A DNA stretch of 64,000 nt from Pegea sp. RAD2-039 (lineage: Eukaryota; Chordata; Thaliacea; Salpida; Salpidae). The position numbers were made by a program, and so were the translations under genes. Below, piece after piece: positions 24,240 through 37,900 of the stretch. Position 1 is the first letter of the stretch. Each line of letters begins with the position of its first letter. The notes beneath the pieces were generated by a model. The model ran no database searches, was not told the DNA's origin, and was given only the letters and a program-made list of their open reading frames with translations. Where the stretch lies: contig JAQGEQ010000258.1 of the NCBI GenBank assembly GCA_034620365.1, positions 372,001 to 436,000 on the forward strand, in the 5' to 3' direction.

Positions 24240-25130
24240 TGTTATTTAACGAATATCTTCGGTCCTAGACCTTGGCATTACTTTATCATCTGACTTTAAA
24301 TGGCACAGTTATGTTTCTAAAATTTTTCCAAAATAAATCAACCTTGTCTACCTTATCATAAAGACCTTTGATTCTAAGGATCCGCACTTCTTTATTAATC
24401 TCTTCAAATTGTTCGTTCTTCTTTCCAATTCTTGAATCACTTCATGGATGCCATGTCAAGTTGGGGACATTAAAAAATTTGAATCTGTTTAGGCAGTATT
24501 TACGAGATTGGTATGCAGAACACTTAATATTAAATACGATAGTTATAAACGTCGTCTTATCTTCTTAAATTTAGATACTTTGAAAATTCGACGGCTAAAA
24601 TACGACTTAATTTTTATTTAAAAAATTATCCACAATTTAATTGACCTTCAGTTCGATGCTTTCTTTTCCATTAGCCATTCCCTCAAGTTATATCAACTCA
24701 AACGACACACATTACATCTTAATAAGCCCATATCACCTGGTATGTTAATCAGGGCGATTTTTTCTCATTCCGCACAATTAGTACATGGAACCAGCTGCCA
24801 GCAGACGTTGTCATGTCAGAATCACTCGTGCTGTTCAAGCAAAAGTTGAACCGTATTATTTGTGAGAATGTGTAATAATGTGTAGTAATAATATTGCCAA
24901 CACTGCCATTTCTAAACTGTGATTTTTTCCACTTTATATTATTTTTGTCCTTTTTTATATTATTAAAACTCTATGTGATTGTTCACTGTTATATGCTTAT
25001 ACTGTAATGGGTTACATCTTTGGCTTTCTATATTTCTAACTAAATAGGTATAATTTGTGAGAATGTGTGTTAGCGGAGGTGCTCTTTTTAGGCCCTCTCC
25101 TTCGCATTTATTGAAATAAATAAAATACAT
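24240..25130 (+). mobile_element. Decayed 3' end of a non-LTR (LINE) retrotransposon
   Basis: Three-frame reading shows the typical C-terminal part of a LINE reverse transcriptase, broken by stops and frameshifts. It begins with a DLGITLSSDFKWHSYVSKI segment near 24267 (compare DLGV...LK...H). A degraded LESLHGC / RRLIFLNLDTLKIRRLKYDL region follows. The characteristic end is FFSFRTISTWNQLPADVVMS, then SLVLFKQKLNRII (about 24755-24870). A 3' tail follows with the segment gcggaggtgctctttttagg, ending in an A-rich ttgaaataaataaaatac. It is 5'-truncated and inactive. The tail segment recurs on the minus strand at 53372-53434. Confidence 0.82.
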
Positions 25131-26194
25131 TTTAAGCTAAAATATGCCGCTAATAGTATAAATTGTTGTTTACCTACATTAAATAAATAAGTAATTAATG
25201 GTATTGAAATTGATCAGCTTAAAAATACTAAACTTTTTTAAGAAAATGTTCTTCAAAATTATTAAATATTGCAAATAAATTGATTATTAGAAGAATTTAG
25301 TATTGAATTGGTGATAAAATCAATTCTTTTTCTAAACTGGAAATTCTTAACAAGGGTTTTTTACGCTAAATGATCATTTGCAACTGATATTGTATAAATG
25401 TAACTCAGTTGTTTTTCAATCAAATTTTATGTGCTAAGTGAAGGCAACTGAAGTCTTTAAAAAGAATCAAAGTTTTATTCGAAGTACTTCCAAAGTTTAG
25501 TAAAAATAAACATGCTATTTAGTAACGTTTATAGTTCTTTTGAACTAATCTACTATTTTAAGTATTTACAAATTTTCAATTACTACTAATTAATCTTTTG
25601 TTAAATAGATAGATAAATATTTCCATGTATTAGCATGCGTGCAATGACAATGCGATGTGAGTTGACGATATTATATTTCATCATCTTTATTCTTACTAAC
25701 CCATTATTATACCTCACCTTTCAACCGTTAATCATTTTATTTTAGAATTATAATTTGTATTTGATACAGTAAAATTGCAAATTAAGCTCAACTTCAAACT
25801 AGTTTGTTGTATCCATTATACTCGATACTAAAAATGCTTATATATAGAACAATGAAGAAAAATTAACCATAAAGAAAAGGTATCAAAGTGAAATATTATC
25901 TCAGTTAATTTATTTATAATAATTTTTTGTAATATAACTTATACTTTTGATTAACCTAATAAGTTGAATAGTTATTTACTGTAAAGTTTTCAGGTTTAGT
26001 TTATATTTTCTTTGCTAAATAAAGCTTAAAATTTTTAAAATATTTTTTATAAAAATCATAATAAGCTATTTTAATTCACTTTTAATTAATGTTTAAGTAA
26101 TTAAAGGCTTTATTTAGTAACTTTAAATACTTTAAGTAGATTAACTAATAATTGTATGCAATCATTTTTATAGTTTTCAATTATATGTAAGTAG
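25131..26194. other. AT-rich spacer, nothing recognised
   Basis: No coding frame or repeat was recognised between the LINE remnant and the promoter-like cluster at 26195. Confidence 0.5.
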
Positions 26195-26256
26195 TCACGT
26201 GATTCCGTTACGTTTAGCTCAGTATAATCACGTGAAAGAAAGCGGATGTGACGTCA
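26195..26256. promoter_or_regulatory. Cluster of two TCACGTGA and one TGACGTCA palindromes
   Basis: TCACGTGA occurs at 26195-26202 and again at 26228-26235, with TGACGTCA at 26249-26256. Three perfect 8-bp CG-centred palindromes within 62 bp of otherwise AT-rich DNA look like a proximal promoter or enhancer. The region just after it (26300-26370) is G+C-richer and may be a 5' untranslated exon for the gene at 26818. E-box and CRE readings are from known consensus sites; use here is inference. Confidence 0.5.
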
Positions 26257-26817
26257 TATCTAAATACTTCATTGAACTTAACCTAATTGGTTATCTATGT
26301 TGTTGAAGAAGCTTGTACCATCAGAGCAAACTGTTTGGTAGTGATGCCTCTTTGCCGAGGTGCCTGCCGTTTAATCGTTTTTTAGAAAGTTTTAACTTTT
26401 TAGTTAGCATAATTTTTTAATATATCTATTTAAACATTTGTAATGTGTTGAGTTATGCTTTTATGAGTGACTAAGTAATTAACTAAAATTGAATTTACAG
26501 AATTTAAGGCATTTAAATATTAAACTTATTCAACTGTTTTTACTGTGAATTGTTTTTTGATTTATTTGGTTCAATTATTATCATTCAATAAACAAATCAG
26601 GTATGTTGAATTTTTAGCCTTAAATATAACACTACTCAATAAATTTGTTAATATTACTAGCATCTTTGAAAAGGTTTAGTTAACATTTTGCTACTAATCA
26701 AAACAACCAAAAAATAAAATTTGCAAATATAGCTATTTTCTAGTTCTAGACAAAATCAAAAATTTTGTCAGCTCTGACTTTGGTTCTTAAAAATAGATTT
26801 AAACAAAAGACAATTTG

Positions 26818-27729
26818 ATGGAGGAAAAGACGTTAGGGGGGATCACCTTAGCGCAGTTTGGTGAGATTTACTTTTTTAATAAAAAAAACTTCTGACTTTT
26901 AATTACTTGGAAATACTGTTGACTTTTTTCAGGTATCTTATTTTTTTTGCTGAGCGCTCTTTTGATTAGTCTTCTTACTTGCTTTATATCAAAACTTTTA
27001 TATGAAAGATGTTTCAAAGTTAAACCTGTACAAGAAGAAACAACTTATTCACCAATAAGTAAGTTAATGAAATTCGAATTCGTTCCAAAAACATTTAATT
27101 CTAATTATGTAAAGTAAAAAATCTTCAGAAAAATGTTGTGATTTGAAATTTTAACAGGTCCCTTACGTTTTCTATAAACGTTTTCCTATAATAGTAGATG
27201 CACATTTTCTTTTTTGTTTAAAACTGTTTTTATACATCTAAATTGACAAAACTAAGCACATCAAATTACTTTCAATCCTATTTATGCGATTTAAAAAACA
27301 ATATTTTGTGATTGATTTTTTTATAACCTTCTTTAAAAACAGTATCAGATAAAGTTGATGAATAAAATTAATTTCAGATACAACAGCAGAAGCATCATCC
27401 GGTCACCGACCCGCAACTCCTACTGCACCACCTGAAGTCTTACTCAACTCTCTTCCAAGAAATCCAACCAATTGTTTTCCTTATGCAGATGTATCCTCTT
27501 CTTCAAATTTCATTGGTATCTCGTTTTTCAAAGATAATCTAAACTATTTTAAGCGGTATTTTTAACCATTTAGGTTGTTTATTTTATGATAATTTAGTAG
27601 GTATGAATTATTTATTCTTTAGTTTGATTGTCAGCTATTTAGAGAAGCATGCAATTTAATCTTCTATAACTACTTACAGAAGAAACCGCAGGATTACCAA
27701 GCTATAATGAAGTTTTTGGGAACCGGTGA
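26818..27729 (+). CDS. Small single-pass membrane protein with PY-like motif (118 aa)
   Basis: Four exons, all phase 1: 26818-26860, 26933-27058, 27378-27515 and 27680-27729. The N-terminus has 14 polar residues, then a membrane helix (GILFFLLSALLISLLTCFIS). The cytoplasmic part starts with a basic/Cys patch (KLLYERCFKVK), then Pro/Thr-rich residues (GHRPATPTAPPEVLL), and ends GLPSYNEVFGNR. The LPSY near the C-terminus resembles the PY motifs with which small adaptors of the NDFIP, WBP1 or Shisa kind recruit NEDD4-type WW ubiquitin ligases. That role is inference. There is no signal peptide, so it is signal-anchored with a tiny outside part. The E-box/CRE cluster about 560 bp upstream is a likely promoter. 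Confidence 0.68.
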
Positions 27730-28961
27730 CTTCAATATCTGTAAATCTTATGAAAATGTGTTTTTAAAGTGACTGTTACTTAATGAGATCACTAACTGAG
27801 AGTAGAAAGTAGGATAACGAATGAAACAAATAGATTTCATTCGTTTGCTTTTGTGATATAAACCAACTTGTCTGAGAAAAACTTTTATAAGAAACTATTT
27901 CACACTCTGCAATCCATTTTGAGCTTTTAAACTTTTTTTATATCATAGATTTACTAAACTATCTTTGAAAAAGCTAGAGATTACAGCTGGTCTATCTGAT
28001 ATTGTTTTGTGCTATCCACGAAAATTATGAATTTAATTTGTTACAACATTATGTAAACAAAAATAAAATGTTGTTTTATAATTCAAATGTGATATATTTA
28101 TAATGCTAACTATAGAAAAATTACAGAAGTTTAAATTAGCATCCAAACCAAGATTTTTTATGGATTTGAAGATAGTTGTAACCAACTGTATTTGAATTTT
28201 ACGAAGCTTGATGCGTTTATATGTCATAGAAATAATATTTTATAAATCTGAATATTCAAAATTTGAATAATATATCTCTCATGTACAAAGTTTTAGTCTA
28301 TCACTCTTTCAGAGCAATTGAAACCATTTTGTAATAGAACCAGTACATTGAAGTCATATTTGAAACAGCAAAAATAATTCTCATCTATTCGAATCACATA
28401 GAGTTAGATGAGATGCCGGTTTTCTTGAAACAAATTATTTATCGATATTTTTGTCAACAAATTTAAAAAGTTAAAGCTATCTACAAAAATGTTAAACTAA
28501 AAGCTGAGCAGTAGTATTATTACTATTTTGTTTTTTTCAGTATTTGTACCTGATGTTTATTACATTAATTATCTTTTAACTCGCTTAAATGGTTAGTTGC
28601 AAGTTTAAGTTGAAAATGTTTATGATAAAAACTGCTATCAAATTTATCCTGAAATAGTTCAACTATCTTGCACTGCTAATAAGCCAGTAAATGTTTAAAT
28701 CCAATGAAATGAATTAAGATCAAATTGATTGAAAAAAGAGACAAAAACAAACCAATTAGAAATCTGCATTTGCTTCGACAGGTAAGACGCAAAAAACTAA
28801 AAATACCAAAAAAAGATTTCAACAAAAATTCAACTTGACAAAATCCAATTAAGTGAAAATATAAATAATGAAGAAGAGACATATGATAGATCACTTGGAG
28901 ATTTCCACGTGGGTAGCCACGTGATTTGAAAAGTTGAAAGAGCTGTAATTGAACAGCGGAG
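27730..28961. other. Convergent 3' region, no gene recognised
   Basis: AT-rich, with no coding frame of quality on either strand. Two CACGTG cores (28906-28911 and 28918-28923) lie just beyond the CLIP stop codon. They fall in its 3' UTR or flank, so a promoter role is unlikely unless an unseen gene starts here. Confidence 0.5.
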
Positions 28962-31900
28962 TTAATACATCTCTTCTTCTGTGCAATTATCAGTCCAATG
29001 TCCAAAGACTACAAAATATTTGAAGTTAGATGAGAGACAAGATGCTCAGGTACAAACCTCTACAGTCATCACAGTAAGGTCTGACTTCTCCTCTTCGATA
29101 CTTCACGTTCGATCCTTGACCTAAATCTTCAACGGGATCACTACATTGAGTTGGACAATCCTCTGTTTCATGAGCGTCAAAGACGTCACAAATATCACAA
29201 AACATCCGGGGAGCGATGCGACGTTCAGCAGAATCATCGTATCCAAGTAGTTCATCCACTGGTATGTCTTCATCAACATCTAGGAGCTTCTTTTCAAGGT
29301 TTGCGATCTGTTGTTGAAGTTCTTTGATAGTCGCTTGTTGCTTGGCAATCACCGAGTTAAGGAAATCGGCGTTGACCATCGGCGACGATGACGTCACTAA
29401 GCAACAAGCAGATGATGATTTGAGCAAACTAGTATTAGTGGACTCACATTGCGGCTGCTGCTTCTGTTTGATCAAGTCTAGCTCTTGTTGCAATATTTGT
29501 GTCTTTATCTCTAACTCCGTCTTCTTATTTTCTAGCTGTACGTAGCTGTCTCGAAGTGATGACGTCATCACCAGCTCAGCCTTCACTTTGTCCATCTAAA
29601 GTTTAGAACGTCAATACATCACAGTTAACATGTCTTCGAGTACCTCATGTTGAAATAGATTCATTTCAGCATTCTTCTTCTCAACTAGCGATGTTGCAAG
29701 ATCAAGTGATTGTTGTAAAGACTTCCTCTCCTCAGCAAACTCTCTTTTTAAGACCAGCTCCCTGAAAATGAGATTCTAAAGAGCTTTTTTGAGAACTTTG
29801 TGATTAAGATGCTCATCAAATTGTGTTTGAAATTATTTTTTAAATTAATTGTTGTCAATTTTGTTAAAGTTTTAAGAAGTAAACAAAATGTAAAAATCTG
29901 GAGTCAGTTGACATGCAGTGAAACAAGGATAAAGTAATCTTTAAAAATGAACAAGTTTTGTTACTAGTGAAGTAGACAAAACCAAAAAAACAGATATTTG
30001 AAAATAGAGAACCACAAAGAAAATGTTGTGAGAAATTTCACCAAATTAATTTTTTAATTGCTTCAGATAAAAGAAGTTTTATCGATGTAAACATGAAAGT
30101 GAACTTGGAATTATAAACATGCAAGATGTTTCATGCGTTTAACGTAGAATAACATCACTGTTTACCTGGCATCTTCATTAGCACAGCTAGAAAAAAGTTG
30201 ATTAATTATTGAGTTTGAGTTTACTAAACTTTTATGTTTCAAATGCAAAATATTACATCTTAAGGGGGTAAATAACTCATATTTTATCCTTACCAACTTA
30301 TTTTCTTCTATTAATAAAAATACTTTTCGAACAACTTATAAAAGTAGAAGCAAAATAAAAAAGTAGAACATTTAAGTTATGAAGTCGTATATAAAAAGGA
30401 GATTTAATCGAATGTTGATTTTGAATTTACCTTTTTTCCATTTTCTGTAATTTCAAAGTCAACTTCTTTTCTTGTAGCAAAAGCTGAAAACAAACAGATG
30501 AATAAACAAGTAGCTTCAATTGACAAACATCAAGTTACTTGATTGTTACTATCTTCAAGCATTTGAACGCGAGACATCTTTGTGATGTATTCATCGTCGC
30601 GTTTCTTCAAATTCTTGCGTAGCTCGTCACATGTCTGAATAATGAAGAAGTTTATTCTTTATGAGGTTTATCATGAAAGAAACTAAATCAATAAATCAAA
30701 TATGCTGGGTGGATTTAGAAATCAAGAACTAATAATCATGCTACATTAATTTCGACAAAATACAAGCAGCACATCTAGATGCAGCAGCACGTGGTTGGTT
30801 CAACTAATTAGCACTACTAATCTCTACGTTTTCACTAAATATGTATTCCATCGTACCCTTGGAACTGAAAAAGAAAGAATTATTAACAAATAGACTACAA
30901 GCATCTATGGAACAGATGACTGCTGCTAAAGGGTTGCCTGAAAACAAGAAAGGTTGTTTGTTTGATGAAAGAAGTTGCTTTACCTGGACATTATCTTCTG
31001 AAGACTTAATGAGTCTTTTAATTTCATCTTCATATTCATCTACTTTCTAATCAACAACAAAAATTGAAATTTGTGAAACTTCCTGAAAATCTGTCACCTC
31101 TTGTTTCGTCTTCAGTTCGGAGGTGACCTTTTTAAGATCATTCATCATTTGTTCCTTTTCCTTATTTGCATAATCTTGCTCTTTCAACAAACTCTCAATC
31201 CTATTCTGATCTGAAGATATCTGCCGAAAAAACAAAAATTTAAATAAGAACTTGATAAAAGTATGAAGAAAATTTGAACTTCTTAAGATCACCTTTGACT
31301 GAGCATCTTCTTTAGCTTGCTTCATCTCATTCTTCAACTTTTCAGTTTCTTCTTGTACTAAACTAGATTTTTGCTGCTTCACTTCAACTTCAACTGAAAG
31401 ATCTTCAACCTTCTTTCTCAACTCCACTAACTTCATCTCATTAAGACATTCTTGAGTTTTATGATCAGTTACAACTTGATGTAAGCTTTCCAGATCCTTC
31501 ATCAACTGATCTTTATCACTCCTCATCTTGTCATTTTGCTCTTGTTGTGTCTCTAGTTGTTGATGTAGTTGATCAACTGTTTGGTTGAGGACTTCAATCT
31601 GGTTGAGATATTCAGGTTTTGATTTCAATTCAACATTTTGAGATGTTATTCTGTTGATATCAAAAAAGTTAATTGAAAATCGACAAATTCAACAAACACA
31701 AACCTCTCCTCCAACTTCTTCTTCTCGTTTGAACTTCTTTCGACATCTTGCTTGAGGTAAGTGATAGAAGCTTGCAGAACACCAATTTCTTTACACAATT
31801 CCTTTTCACGTTCACCACTTGTACAAATATCTGATTGTAATTGAAGTAACTGTTCATTCTTTTCTTTTGTTTCTTTCATCAATTTTTCAGCTTTTGATTT

Positions 31901-34900
31901 ATCAGCAGCAGCAGACTCTTTAAATGATTTTAATTGAGTCTTAGTAGCAGTTAACTCCACATTCATAGATTCTAAATGTGACTTTTGTGATTCCATCAAC
32001 GACTTTAGGTTGTTGCTTTCAATCCTTAAGAAATCGCGATCTGTCCGCGCTTCTCGCATCTCTGCAGTCATTTTTGTCATCTCAGACTCGTTTTGACGAC
32101 GGGCTTCTTCCCGATCCTTCATCAAATTGCTGATCTTTGAAGATAACTCTTCTGATCTATCGCTCCCTCTCATCACTTCATCCTCTAAATCACACTTCTT
32201 TTTCTCCCAATCGCGTTTACTATCTGAAAATTCTTCACAATTCTTCTTCAGATCGCTTTCAACAGAATCCAGCTTGTTCTTGGTCATATCAAACTCTTCT
32301 TGAAGCTTCTTGATATCTTCCAACAATTTGTTCTTCTCTTTAGAGCTTCTGGTCACATCTTCAGAACTTTTCTGGATAAAAACAAAAGATTATCATCAAA
32401 TCGTGATCCTCAAACAACAGGTGGGTTTCAAACATTTTTAAAAATACCTCCGTTAAAATCTTTATCTTCTCATCACTTTCAGTGAGTTTCATCTTCATTT
32501 GATCTTCCTTTTCTTGTAGATCTTTAATCATTGTCTTCTTCACTTCCAAATCTTCCTCTTTTTCAGATTTGGTTTGTTTTATTTCAGTTAATCTGAAATA
32601 TAAATCAACTTAAATAACAACAAACTAAATACAACAACTACAAGTCAACAAACACAAACCTCTCCTCCAACTTCTTCTTCTCGTTTGAACTTCTTTCGAC
32701 ATCTTGCTTGAGGTAAGTGATAGAAGCTTGCAGAACACCAATTTCTTTACACAATTCCTTTTCACGTTCACCACTTGTACAAATATCTGATTGTAATTGA
32801 AGTAACTGTTCATTAGCAGAATACAAATCACTTCTGCTGGAAGCAAGCTGCTTATTTGTCGCTTCTTCTTCTTTCTTCATCATCTGCAACTTCTCTAATA
32901 CCTCTAACATCTTCAACTCGGAATTTTGTAATCTTTCTCGTAAGCTACTAGTCTCTTCTCTTAAGAGATTAGTTTCAGTGTCAGCACTACCACGAGATGC
33001 TTCTAGCTCCTTCAGTAATCCTTCACTCGTGTCTTTCATTAGCTCTTTACTCTTTAGAGCTTCTTTTAATGCTAATTCTTTGGCTTCCATCTTCTCTTCT
33101 GACCTCTTCTTCTCATTTTGAAGCTCTTTGATTTGTTTTTCTGTTTCTTTCATCAATTTTTCAGCTTTTGATTTATCAGCAGCAGCAGACTCTTTAAATG
33201 ATTCTAATTGAGTCTTAGCAGCAGTTAACTCCACATTCATAGATTCCAAATGTGACTTCTTCGACTCGCTTTCAACCTTCAAGATATCACGATCTTTTTC
33301 AGCTACAATTTTCTGTTTCTTAATCTGATCAACTTCTAAATCTTTTTCTTTAACAACTCCTTGTAGAGATTCACATAATCTGAAGAAGATAACATCAACA
33401 TCAAATCTTCATCACCACTTTCAAACTTACTTTTGTATTTCACATCTTTCATGATCCACTTTATCATAATCCTCTCTCTGCTTACTAATTTTATTTTCAA
33501 ATTCTTCAACTTTCTGTTCCAAACTTTTAATATTTTCAGAGTACTTTAAAATGGTCTACAAATACATAAAACATATTAACCAGATCATCAACTTACACGA
33601 GGTTCCTACCTCCTCAGCAGATATATTTTTGTCACACTTTACAATCAAACGTTGTTCAAGTCGAATAATTTCCGAGTTGGCTTCACTCACACAAGCTTCA
33701 TTCGAATCAGCTCTCTGCTTTTCATTTTCAATTTCTTTCTTTGATATTTTCAAAGCATTTTGTAACTCTTCAATCAGCCTAGCTTTCTCTGCCAACTAAA
33801 AGACTGTAAAGACCAAAAAGATTTGGCAATGACGGACCTGTAAGACGGCTCCGTTCTTCTCATCAACTACAACTTTGTTTCTTTCTAACAACTTTTCGAT
33901 TTCGGTGTTTTGTTCTTTGATAGCTTCATTCGATGATGATAATTGTTTGTTCAAATCTCTGTGATGCTCTTCTAGATTTGCAGTTTTTTTATGAAGCTCA
34001 TTTTGCATTTCAACAAATGTAATCTTGTTTAGTTGAAGAGCCTTGAAAAAGAAATCAATAAATAACAAAAGTCGAACAGTAATTACATCACCTCTGCTTG
34101 CTTGGCAACATTTCTTTCAACTTCGACGTTTTCTTTCTTCAATATTGAAATTTTTGCATTTGAATCTTCAAGCGAATCTTGTAAGAGGAGTTTTTCAGAT
34201 TTAACATTCTCCAAATGAGTTTTCATCTCAGTAAAAGTCTGTAAACCATTATCAACATCACAAGAAAATATTTCATAACAACTACTACTTAATTCTTCTT
34301 ATTTCAAATATTGGGCCCTTTTTAACATCTAATAAATGCTGAATTTTTGAGTTAAAATCAAAGAGCTACATCTTAATCAGTTCTGATCAGATTTTCATCT
34401 ACCTCTATCATACGATTCCCAATTTACAACGAATAACAATTGTTTACAGCAAAGCATGAGGCAGTAAAATGGGTCAAGACATCATAACTATGTAAAGTTA
34501 TCAGAAAGAGTTTCATCTCTCTAATGGTTAGCCCTTAAACGAGTAAAATTATGAAAACAAAGAATTGAAACGTGCAATTTTGCTCATGTCATATTTAGAG
34601 TTTATTTAATGAGATGCTGCTACATAGAAAAGATAAAAGCTTCAGAATAAATCGTTTAAACTTTTCCACTAAACAAACATTATTAGCGTCTGACAACTGA
34701 TATTCAAAGCGTTCGATGAGACATTTAGTTGAATTAAAACACAAACAAAACACCCATAATATGCAGTCAACGACAATTGCAGTCATCTAAAAGCCTAAGG
34801 TTTCTAATTGCACCGGTATTTGACTAACAGAATTAAAATATGAATTGCACTAAAATAAAACCGGTAAAGCATAAGGACTTAGCGACGATCGTATTTACAT

Positions 34901-37900
34901 CAAACATAAAAAATAGGGGGTGATAAAAACAAACAGTTTGCATACAGTGAAAAAGGTGCAAAAAAATGTTGGCAACACACAAAAGAGGTTTTTATTTATT
35001 TGTTAAGTTAGTTCTAAAATATCAAATGATATTAATTAGATGAGTTTTCTGATAATTCATCATCGACTTCATAAAAATTGACTTCTTGAAACTGATCACA
35101 TTGATTAGGTGATGGTAGGGAAGCGTATTCATCATAAGATTCAATATTTGCTCCTATTAAATCTTCTTCATCTTCATAGGGGTCATCTATACCGGCATTA
35201 TCGCGTTCAAGATCTGATGCGCGCTCTTCCAGTGAAGTAATAGCCTTGCCAATTGTTCGCAACTTTACTTGATCAATTGCATATGCTCGTCTCAAACCAC
35301 TTTCGTTTTGTTTCAACTCGTGTACTAAGTTAGTCATAGCTATCCACTGACACTCTAACGTGGACAGAGAACTTTTCAAAACACACACTTCATCATTTGT
35401 TCTCTTCAGTAATTCTTTCAAACGGATCACTTCTTGATTTGAGCGTTTAGATTCAATTTGTTTTAATTTCAGTTGTTCCAAGACCTCTGCAAGTTGGCCA
35501 TCTTCACAGGCTTCCTTTGAGTGTGTACTTCGACGGAGTAAGTCCTGAATGACGCCGCAGTATACACTCAATAACTAATTAACTACTCAGTAATAGATCA
35601 TCTAACTAATAGGGGACAGAAGAAAAGGTGTGAACCCTAAACCTGATTCACAATCAAGTGCTAGAAGCATAGATAGTAGCTACAACTAGTTAAGTGGGCG
35701 GTAGTGACAAGAAAGGAAAATGGATAAAAAGGAGGCAAGGAACAGATAAATAGCAACTACATCATTACGTACCTGTTGAAGACGGGCGACTTCTTGCTGA
35801 GATTCTTCTAATTTTTTTTGTGAATTTAAATGTTCATTTTTTGTAGTTTCCATTTTGCTGACAAGTTCAGAAACTTCCTGTATTTGAAACGATTAGTAGA
35901 AGCATGCTACAACACATCAATTAATTCGATTAATTGCTTTTGTGATGAAAATCAGCAAACACTAAATGATTTGTGGATAGTATAAAAAAAGTAGTCAAAC
36001 CAAAGCATAAATGAAAACATTTCAATAAAATAAATGTGAATTCACAGTAGATGTCGACTGGTTGTTGATGAAACTAAACACTTCAAACATTTTTCACAAA
36101 TCTATCATTTAAAAACACTTCAAATATGTTAACTAAAGTAAAACTGAAAAAGTAGACTGGTCCAAAGCCACAGGTAATCACCACACTAACTACAAACCAT
36201 TTCAATTTGTTCTTTAGCCTTTTCCATCTTTTCTAAATCTTTTCGACAATTTTGTAATTCTTTTTCAGATAGTTTCTCTGCTTCATGAGATTTACGTCTA
36301 AAGATATTTGAAAATTATCAAGAAATCTTTAATCTAATGATAAATACTAACAGCTGAAGAACTAGATTTTCAGTTTTCTCATCAGTTTCTTGGGACATCG
36401 CTTGTAAAGTCTCATTTGCCTCATTGTGAGTTTTAGTCAGAGATGCAAGTTGATCAGACAAGCGCTCCACCTAGTGTTAAAACAAGATCAAATGAAGATC
36501 AGCAAAGAATCAGCAAAGACAACGACCTGTTGGTTGGAAGTGAGCAATGATTGCTGTGAGGTTTCAAACTTCTTCCCAATTTCTTCAAATTGTAAAATCA
36601 GCTTGCTTTCTTTCGATTTGAAGCTCTTCAAATCCTATTTAAAATGAAACTTGTAACAAACAAGCATTGATTTTCAAACTAATTCCGAAAGTTAAATAAT
36701 TAAACAGCGCTTTCAGCGATCTATACTTTTAAAAACACAACCTCTGATCTATCAAGTTGGGTTTGTTCGAGGACTTCAGTAATTTCGTTTCGTTTCATTC
36801 TTTCTGCTTGTAACTGACCAACCACATTATCATAAGTTTCTTGTAGATGAGCCAATTTGAGATTTTCCTGGCTAACAGTCTTTAACACGTTATTTTCAAC
36901 CGATACAGCATGACTTCTAGCAGCTTCCAGATCTTTATACAGCTTAGAGATCTGCTCTTCTGACTTTTCTTTGTAATTCTACAAATCATTGAACTTTTAG
37001 ACTTTAATGTAAACTTCAATCGAACTTACATCTGATGAAAGTTGTAGCTGACAACATTCTTGTTGCAATTTACTCAACTCTCTGCAAATAATCATCTTGA
37101 AATGAAATCAGTGAAGATGAAACTGGCTCACTTGGTTTTGATCTTCAGTTCATCAGAAGATGCCGTCAATTCTTTAAGAGCTATCTTCAAATCTTCACAA
37201 GTTTGTGACTTGCGTTGATTCTGTCATTAACACAAAAAATCAGAGATTGAAGATCAGGAGAAGATCTTTACTTCTTCTTGAGCACCACGGAGTTGTTCTT
37301 TCAAATTCTCGATTATATCACGTGACTCATCAGCAACTTTTGCGGATCTCTGTAACGACAGTGATCAGATCTCAATGACGTAATAGTATTTGATGACGTA
37401 CATATTCCTCAATGACGTCATCTTTCTCTTTGGACATCTTTTCAAGAAGATTAGTCATCTTTGTAAGTTTTTCTTGAACCTCTTCCTTTTCTTTCATCAC
37501 TACGCTCAACTTCTTTTCAATTTCTTTTTTCTACAAATCGTATATTTGATGGTTTCTAGCTTCAGTAAAAACTACTTACCATGATAAGCTCCGAGTTCAA
37601 AGTCGATCCCATCTCTGCATCTGGCTTCATCATATCTGCGCGTTCCTGTAGAAACAGAAGACATCATCTCGATTAGAAGGGAGCAGATAAGAGGAAGAGC
37701 AAATGAGCTTTTCTACTGCTCTTTAAATCCAAGCAAATTTCTTGAGATTATTCCAAATGGAATTTGTGGCCTAACCAGTGATTGTGGAAAGCAGGGAACC
37801 AATTAATCTGATGTATTCGTTGCTGTGGTTACAAGCAAGCTAACACAAGTAACAGATCACAACACAATGAATAAATGCCGCGCGGTTTAGAAGCTGATAC

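Noticed and set aside
28906-28923. Paired CACGTG cores as a promoter of a plus- or minus-strand gene
   Set aside because: They lie just beyond the CLIP stop codon with no gene starting nearby, so they were only mentioned, not called.
29324-29545. Cys-rich plus-strand frame over the CLIP C-terminal exon
   Set aside because: Antisense of Gln/Ser codons; the minus strand has the CLIP zinc-knuckle exon.
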